From positions 28,435 through 48,397 of the forward strand of contig DGRU01000125.1 of NCBI GenBank assembly GCA_002390025.1: a stretch of 19,963 nt of DNA, given 5' to 3'. Each line of letters opens with the position of its first letter. Within the stretch, counting starts at the first letter, position 1. The DNA is from Lachnospiraceae bacterium UBA4380. Lineage in GTDB: Bacteria; Bacillota; Clostridia; Lachnospirales; Lachnospiraceae. The position numbers and the translations under genes were made by a program. Below are positions 15,655 to 19,963 of the stretch, one piece after another. The notes under the pieces are model-generated. The model did no database searches. It had not been told where the DNA came from and was given only the letters and a program-made list of their open reading frames with translations.

Positions 15655-15695
15655 AGGCGCTCGGGGGCCTATCCTCGTGCGCCTGTTTTTGTTTT
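15655..15695 (+). terminator. Second terminator in the dapL leader
   Basis: AGGCGC-t-CGGGG (15655-15666) pairs with CCTCG-t-GCGCCT (15673-15684), 11 pairs including one G-U around one T-T mismatch, followed by TTTTTGTTTT. It lies about 100 bases upstream of the dapL ATG. Confidence 0.75.
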
Positions 15696-15792
15696 AGGAA
15701 CACTTGCAAATCGGCAGGAACCTGACCGCAAACCGGAAAGAGAATAACCGGTTGATGATCGGGCAGCCGGCTTTACACAGGAGGGAAGGCAC

Positions 15793-17013
15793 ATGGCAAA
15801 GGCAAATGACAATTATCTGCGTTTACCGGGAAATTATCTTTTTTCAACGATTGGGAAGAAGGTCCGGGAGTACCAGGAGGCACATCCGGAGGCAGACGTG
15901 ATCCGTCTGGGGATCGGAGATGTGACGCAGCCGCTTGCTCCGGAGATCATCGGGGCGCTCCACAGGGCAGTTGACGAGATGGGAGCGGCGGAGACTTTTA
16001 AAGGATATGCGCCGGATCTGGGATATGCTTTTCTGAGGGAGAAGATTGCGGCTTTCGATTATCAGAGCAGGGGCTGTGATATTTCACCGGAGGAGATTTT
16101 TATCTCCGACGGCTCCAAGTGCGACTGCAGCAATATTCAGGAAATCTTCAGCCTCGACAATACGATCGCAGTGTGCGATCCTGTCTATCCGGTCTATGTG
16201 GATTCCAACGTGATGGCAGGAAGGACAGGGCTGTATGATACGGCGGCGGGAGCCTACCGGGATGTGGTCTATATGCCCTGCACAGCGCAGAACGGTTTTG
16301 CACCGGAGCTGCCTCAGGGAAAGGCTCCGGATCTGATCTACCTGTGCTTCCCCAACAATCCTACGGGCGCTGTCATGAAAAAGGACAGGCTTCAGGAGTG
16401 GGTGGACTACGCCAACAAAAACGGGTCCATCATCCTCTACGATGCGGCCTATGAGGCCTACATTTCGGAAGAGGATGTGCCGCACAGTATCTATGAGTGC
16501 GAGGGCGCCAGAGGCTGTGCGATCGAGTTCCGTTCCTTCTCCAAGACTGCCGGTTTTACAGGCCTGCGTCTGGGCTTCACAGTTATTCCGGAAGATCTGG
16601 AGGCGGACGGAGTCAGGCTTTGGCCCCTCTGGGCAAGGCGCCACGGAACCAAGTACAACGGCGCGCCCTACATCGTCCAGAGAGCGGGAGAGGCCGTTTA
16701 CACAGATGCGGGAAGAGCCCAGATCAGGGATCAGATTGCTTATTATATGGATAATGCCAGGATCATCTATGAGGGGCTGCAGAGCGCCGGCTACGAGGTC
16801 TCCGGCGGGGTCAATGCGCCCTATATCTGGCTGCGGACGCCGGACAATATGACCAGCTGGGAGTTTTTTGACAGCCTTCTGTCAAAAGCAAATGTGGTTG
16901 GAACCCCCGGCTCCGGCTTCGGACCGGCCGGAGAGCACTACTTCCGCCTGACCGCTTTCGGAACAAAGGAAAATACCATCCGTGCCATCGAAAGGATCCG
17001 GGAGAGGATGTGA
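15793..17013 (+). CDS. dapL: LL-diaminopimelate aminotransferase
   Basis: A PLP enzyme converting tetrahydrodipicolinate and glutamate directly to LL-diaminopimelate, a one-step route to lysine and peptidoglycan precursors found in many Clostridia, chlamydiae, cyanobacteria and plants. The 406 residues match the family length. The N-terminus ([20 protein letters not shown], then REY) is diagnostic for DapL, as is [10 protein letters not shown] (39-48). The fold-type I residues are present: N189 in FPNNPTG, D217 and Y220 in YDAAYEAYI, and the PLP lysine K251 in [16 protein letters not shown] strong AGGAGGGAAGG precedes the ATG. It is a single gene, divergent from pncB. The leader contains a promoter followed by two terminator-like hairpins, so regulation by attenuation is possible, but no lysine riboswitch consensus is seen. 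Confidence 0.96.
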   Translation: MAKANDNYLRLPGNYLFSTIGKKVREYQEAHPEADVIRLGIGDVTQPLAPEIIGALHRAVDEMGAAETFKGYAPDLGYAFLREKIAAFDYQSRGCDISPEEIFISDGSKCDCSNIQEIFSLDNTIAVCDPVYPVYVDSNVMAGRTGLYDTAAGAYRDVVYMPCTAQNGFAPELPQGKAPDLIYLCFPNNPTGAVMKKDRLQEWVDYANKNGSIILYDAAYEAYISEEDVPHSIYECEGARGCAIEFRSFSKTAGFTGLRLGFTVIPEDLEADGVRLWPLWARRHGTKYNGAPYIVQRAGEAVYTDAGRAQIRDQIAYYMDNARIIYEGLQSAGYEVSGGVNAPYIWLRTPDNMTSWEFFDSLLSKANVVGTPGSGFGPAGEHYFRLTAFGTKENTIRAIERIRERM

Positions 17014-17038
17014 GGGGACTTATAACCTCTTTACTTTT

Positions 17039-17137
17039 TTGGAAATATTTGTTAGAAACTTTTATTAGAAAATTCTATAGGGAACTCTTATTGGAGACCT
17101 TGTTAAAATTCTTTATTGGGAACTTATTCGGGAAAAG
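17039..17137. repeat. Degenerate 13-bp tandem repeat
   Basis: Beginning at 17039 the sequence can be written as consecutive related units: TTGGAAATATTTG, TTAGAAACTTTTA, TTAGAAAATTCTA, TAGGGAACTCTTA, TTGGAGACCTTGT, TAAAATTCTTTA, TTGGGAACTTA and TTCGGGAAAAG. The first five are exactly 13 bases and the last three 11-12. It lies in the short gap between convergent dapL and the DNA glycosylase gene. The unit length is not a multiple of three and the region has no ORF. Confidence 0.65.
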
Positions 17138-17152
17138 AGCACATAATAGATA

Positions 17153-17183
17153 GCCCTGCGTCAGGCACAGGCATTTATTTTTT
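17153..17183 (+). terminator. Weak terminator for dapL
   Basis: GCC(C)TG (17153-17158) can pair with CAGGC (17168-17172), followed by a T-rich TTTATTTTTT. The stem is short and bulged, so efficiency is doubtful. Confidence 0.35.
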
Positions 17184-17192
17184 GGTTCTGTC

Positions 17193-18101
17193 TCAGTGTC
17201 CGGCGCGGTGCCGGTAATAGGCAAACATATACTGCTGATAGATTCCGTTATAGGGAGAATACTGGTCGTAGGGATAGCCGTCAGGATATTCCTGCGACAG
17301 TATTTTTTTGACCCATACATCAATGGGAAAAGCGTCCACGTGGTGCAGGCCGAACAGAGACACGCAGCTGGCAACCTTTATGCCGACACCATAGAGCGCG
17401 GTGAGAGACTTCATCGCGCTCTTTTCATCTGACGCGGTCAGTTCCTCGAGATTGATCTTTTCCGTAAGGACAGCTTCTGCCGCTGCCTTCACATATTTGC
17501 AGCGGTATCCCAGCCGGCATTGTGCAAGTGCATCATCTGAGAGAGAGGCAATCTGCTGTGGTGTCGGAAAGGCATAATAAGGAATTCTGCGGGAATCAAG
17601 TCTCTTTTCTCCGCAGCTTTGGGAGAGAGATTCCACACAGCGGCGGATTCCCGGAATATTCTTGTTCTGGGAAATGATAAAGGTGATCAGCATCTCCCAG
17701 GGATCCTGGCGAAGGATGCGGATTCCTTTTTCCTGCTCTGCCGCCTCCCAGAGGAATGGATCCCGGGCTCGATCAATCCGCTCACGGATGCAGCGGTAGT
17801 TTTCACCCAGATCGAAGTAGCTGTGCCAGAAGTTTGAGAAGTCCTCTTCGGAACAGCCTAGCTCATAGAGCCCTTGGCCGGCATCCAGCTCAGTGATATA
17901 CAGGCAGGAATTACCTGCAAGGATGCGGTATGTGCAGGGGTGACTTGCGCTGTCTGCTTTATTTCTCTGCTTTTCAGTCTCCTGCTTATTCATAGGAGAG
18001 CAAGAATCGTTTTCAATAGCGTCTGTCTTTTCCCACCGGAAACACTGCCCGCTCTCCGCTATTTTTTCCAAATCAAAATCATCTGATATCTGTGTGATCA
18101 A
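17193..18101 (-). CDS. OGG1-type 8-oxoguanine DNA glycosylase (HhH-GPD)
   Basis: A base-excision repair enzyme expected to remove 8-oxoguanine and nick the abasic site. The 302 residues include an N-terminal OGG_N-like region (SGQCFRW at 17-23), a segment DPWEMLITFIISQNKNIPGI (133-152) typical of the family, and the helix-hairpin-helix LYGVGIKVASCVSLFG (236-251) with Schiff-base lysine K242 and catalytic Asp D261 in PIDVW. The start is TTG 18101, with GGAGG nine bases upstream. Residues about 27-56 form a hydrophilic, Lys/Glu/Ser-rich stretch between early beta strands that is not typical of the family and is probably a flexible loop. The gene is convergent with dapL. The C-terminus (YQQYMFAYYRHRAGH) is the normal family end. 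Confidence 0.92.
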   Translation of the reverse strand: MITQISDDFDLEKIAESGQCFRWEKTDAIENDSCSPMNKQETEKQRNKADSASHPCTYRILAGNSCLYITELDAGQGLYELGCSEEDFSNFWHSYFDLGENYRCIRERIDRARDPFLWEAAEQEKGIRILRQDPWEMLITFIISQNKNIPGIRRCVESLSQSCGEKRLDSRRIPYYAFPTPQQIASLSDDALAQCRLGYRCKYVKAAAEAVLTEKINLEELTASDEKSAMKSLTALYGVGIKVASCVSLFGLHHVDAFPIDVWVKKILSQEYPDGYPYDQYSPYNGIYQQYMFAYYRHRAGH

Positions 18102-18234
18102 CCTGACTTACCTCCGGTTTTCTGACATCTTTGCTACCAGTCCAAAAATGTAAAAATCTTGAAAAAAATAGAAAAATGAAATCAGTTGACTGTCCGGAAA
18201 GGACGGTTTCTGATTCGATTGATTCATCTTATCA

Positions 18235-18372
18235 TTGACGCCGAAGGATGACAATCTGAAGCTTACGGCAGAAATAGCAGCTGCTACAGAAGCGCATAGA
18301 GCTATAGCAGAAACGACTGTCTGGATGATGAAACGTCTGGTTTGCTTTTACAAAGGGTCAAAAATGGAGTAG
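18235..18372 (+). pseudogene. Possible small ORF or coding remnant
   Basis: A frame of 45 codons from TTG 18235 to TAG 18370-18372 encodes a helix-prone peptide with LTAEIAAATEAHRAIAETTV followed by WMMKRLVCFYKG. It reads like real protein rather than random translation, with an amphipathic Ala-rich helix. No ribosome site precedes the TTG and no ATG is available, so it may be a remnant of a lost gene. I do not recognise its family. Confidence 0.25.
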
Positions 18373-18452
18373 GATAAAACCTCGCAGGAGCAGTAAGTGC
18401 GAAGAGAATAATCTTTTAAAGTCTCCGCTACAAAACAAGATGTTTTCAATAA

Positions 18453-18483
18453 TATAATAAAAATATAGTAAGACACTATATTT
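18453..18483 (+). promoter_or_regulatory. Candidate -10 box and operator palindrome for the lipoprotein gene
   Basis: TATAAT lies at 18453-18458, without a clear -35 box. Directly after it is a perfect inverted repeat, AAATATAGT-aagac-ACTATATTT (18461-18469 and 18475-18483). A repressor bound there would cover the start of transcription (inference). Confidence 0.35.
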
Positions 18484-18555
18484 GGCGGCATTGTCTGGAG
18501 AGTTTAATTGTTTGGAGTGTTTATTAAGAAAGTTTTTTGCAGAAAGGAGTTTGTG

Positions 18556-19878
18556 ATGTTCAGAAAACTATTATCGACAATAAGCATTGCGTTTTTCTGT
18601 ATTTGCTTGTCGGCCTGTTCTTTTGGGGGATTTAACCCAATAGACAAGGAAATGATAAACAAGCTCAATCCTCTGAGCAAAAAGCAATCAGAGGAATCTT
18701 CGGAACGATCAGAGGAATCCTCGGAAAATTCAACTGATTATCCGGTCTATCGTTTAACCAAAATAATTTCTTTGTATTCTGAAGGAGAGGAGACTGATTG
18801 TACGTATGATCAGGATGGAAGGCTTTGTGGTATTCATGGAAGAGATCGCGATTGTTCCTATGAATATTATGACAATGGTCTATTGAAAACAATGGTTTGG
18901 GATATGAAGGGAATTTATATCCTGACTTTTCCTCATTGTCCTAACCACATAGAGGTGCACTGCGACGATACAGGCGCATTTGAGAGTGTTGAATCGTCAT
19001 TGGACCGGGAACTGTATCTTGAACAAAATCTGGACATTCCGGTTTATGAGATTGAAGTAACGGGGAGAAGAGAGTTATGCTTTCAGGGATATTTTGAGGA
19101 CGATGTTGATACGACTTTTAAATATACACAAAAATACAGTGATGACGGGTCAGTCATGATTGATCGGGAACTTGAACGCAATGGTCAGTTTGCATATAAA
19201 GCTGATCTCACCTTAAATGAATTGGGATTGATGGAAACATCTTTATACCAGTACCAGAATGGAGAAGAAAGTAAAAGCCATACACATTATACATATGATG
19301 CTAACGGTAACCCGAAGTTTTCTTTTACTGAATTTGATGATGCAGATAATTGGGATGGCGACGTTCTTTACTATGAGGATATAAGAGGAACAGAAAGTCC
19401 TTCACAACCTGCTTTTGATGAAAGTGCTGCAAAGAGCCTGGTAGAGGAGTTCTTTGATGCCGCGTTCAAGGATGATTCGCAGAAGGTATGGGATAGCATC
19501 TACAGACCAATGCAGGAGGGTTATACCCTTATGGGTGTGAATGCAGGTGATATTATCAGTCTGATTGGTGATGAATTGCAGCCGGAAGATGGAGAACCCA
19601 GGATAGAAATTTCAAGATGTCAGAAGCTAAGTGATATGCCGTCGCCTGAATGGGAAAATGACAGGCTCGCTGATGGTGAAGATTCTTTTTCCGGTTCTTC
19701 GCAAGATGAGTCAGACATTCACTATTATGCACCGATTGCCTATGCTCTTAGAGAAATGGATGGCTATGTCATGACAGTGGAGATCTACTCAGCGGGGAAT
19801 AGAGATGAGTACAGTGAGCATGAAGTATACTTCGTCAGTGACGATGCCGGGGAATCAGGAGTAATTATAAACGACTAA
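18556..19878 (+). CDS. Putative lipoprotein of unknown function with YD-like repeats
   Basis: The start is ATG 18556, with GAAAGGAG six bases upstream; an in-frame TTG at 18508 lacks support. The protein is 440 residues. A signal peptide (MFRKLLSTISIAFFCICLSA) ends in a lipobox, LSAC, so C21 would be lipidated and the protein anchored outside the membrane. A Ser/Glu-rich linker (45-59) follows. The middle contains segments like Rhs/YD repeats (TYDQDGRL, YEYYDNGLL, YTYDANGNP), which suggest short beta hairpins. From about 290 (SLVEEFFDAAFKDDSQKVWD) it resembles NTF2-like or DUF4878-type domains of Firmicute lipoproteins. It is AT-richer than upstream genes and stands alone, suggesting recent acquisition. 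The function cannot be named. Confidence 0.75.
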   Translation: MFRKLLSTISIAFFCICLSACSFGGFNPIDKEMINKLNPLSKKQSEESSERSEESSENSTDYPVYRLTKIISLYSEGEETDCTYDQDGRLCGIHGRDRDCSYEYYDNGLLKTMVWDMKGIYILTFPHCPNHIEVHCDDTGAFESVESSLDRELYLEQNLDIPVYEIEVTGRRELCFQGYFEDDVDTTFKYTQKYSDDGSVMIDRELERNGQFAYKADLTLNELGLMETSLYQYQNGEESKSHTHYTYDANGNPKFSFTEFDDADNWDGDVLYYEDIRGTESPSQPAFDESAAKSLVEEFFDAAFKDDSQKVWDSIYRPMQEGYTLMGVNAGDIISLIGDELQPEDGEPRIEISRCQKLSDMPSPEWENDRLADGEDSFSGSSQDESDIHYYAPIAYALREMDGYVMTVEIYSAGNRDEYSEHEVYFVSDDAGESGVIIND

Positions 19879-19963
19879 AAATATCAACGTGCCAATTATG
19901 ATCGTCTGTCTATCAGATGCAAAAAAGGCCGGAAAGAAGAATATGAAAAATTAGCTGCATCTC
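19879..19963 (+). pseudogene. Start-less fragment resembling a small ribbon-helix-helix-type protein (runs off the window)
   Basis: Immediately after the lipoprotein TAA and in the same frame, the sequence reads KYQRANYDRLSIRCKKGRKE followed by EYEKLAAS to the window end. The pattern NYDRxxIRxxKGxKEE is what I associate with small DNA-binding, Arc-like proteins common in Clostridia and their mobile elements, where it normally follows an initiating Met and 5-15 residues. No ATG, GTG or TTG is available in frame after the stop. The N-terminus therefore appears lost, perhaps by recombination at the end of the lipoprotein gene. Confidence 0.45.

Larger units (their letters stand above)
18102..18555. 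other. Gene-poor AT-rich spacer before the lipoprotein gene
   Basis: The spacer holds the ogg start region at its left end (on the minus strand), a possible small ORF (18235-18372), and AT-rich sequence with a perfect inverted repeat at 18461-18483 near the lipoprotein gene. No RNA gene, IS end or terminator with a T-run was found. Base composition drops clearly relative to the preceding genes. Confidence 0.5.

Noticed and set aside
15700..15792. Lysine riboswitch upstream of dapL
   Set aside because: The conserved L-box blocks (AGAGGTGC and GCCGAAG types) are not found between the promoter and the gene.

Overview
The window looks like a chromosomal segment of a Clostridia-class Firmicute, most likely a Lachnospiraceae-type gut anaerobe. 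This is inferred from strong AGGAGG-type ribosome sites (including some TTG and GTG starts), an LL-diaminopimelate aminotransferase (DapL), an EpsG-type polymerase, LicD and TagD-like wall or capsule genes, and short intergenic regions ending in hairpin/U-run terminators. No rRNA, tRNA, CRISPR array or complete IS element was found. Most of the window is moderately GC-rich. The last ~1.9 kb (after 18.1 kb) is visibly AT-richer and less ordinary.

Layout. (1) 1-6402, plus strand: part of an exopolysaccharide/capsule operon with a ferredoxin/FrhB-like iron-sulfur protein, two GT2 glycosyltransferases, a Wzx-type flippase and an EpsG/Wzy-type polymerase. Together these can build, flip and polymerise a lipid-linked repeat unit. 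(2) 6528-6697: a compact MITE-like element with 9/10-matching terminal inverted repeats and a perfect 8-bp flanking direct repeat, just upstream of malQ. (3) 6722-8266: malQ (4-alpha-glucanotransferase), ending in a strong bidirectional terminator shared with the convergent pair tagD-like/licD (9747-8419, minus strand). That pair probably makes and transfers a CDP-activated phospho-alcohol to a surface glycan. (4) 10176-13406: carB without an adjacent carA, preceded by a leader holding a short ORF with its own strong ribosome site that overlaps the carB start. (5) 13471-13721: two terminators flanking a degenerate ~52-bp tandem repeat. (6) pncB (minus strand) and dapL (plus strand) are divergent and share a ~550-bp spacer containing a branched potential RNA fold, a good promoter and two successive terminators. 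(7) A 13-bp degenerate tandem repeat lies between dapL and the convergent ogg-type DNA glycosylase. (8) The AT-rich end holds a lipoprotein gene of unknown function, a possible small coding remnant, and an in-frame fragment resembling small ribbon-helix-helix-like proteins straight after the lipoprotein stop codon.

The housekeeping genes (malQ, carB, pncB, dapL, ogg) are ordinary members of their families. The less ordinary material is intergenic: the MITE-like element, the pncB/dapL spacer, the two tandem repeats and the carB leader. No complete, clearly new multi-gene system can be claimed from this window. All family assignments come from reading translated motifs; no database search was run.
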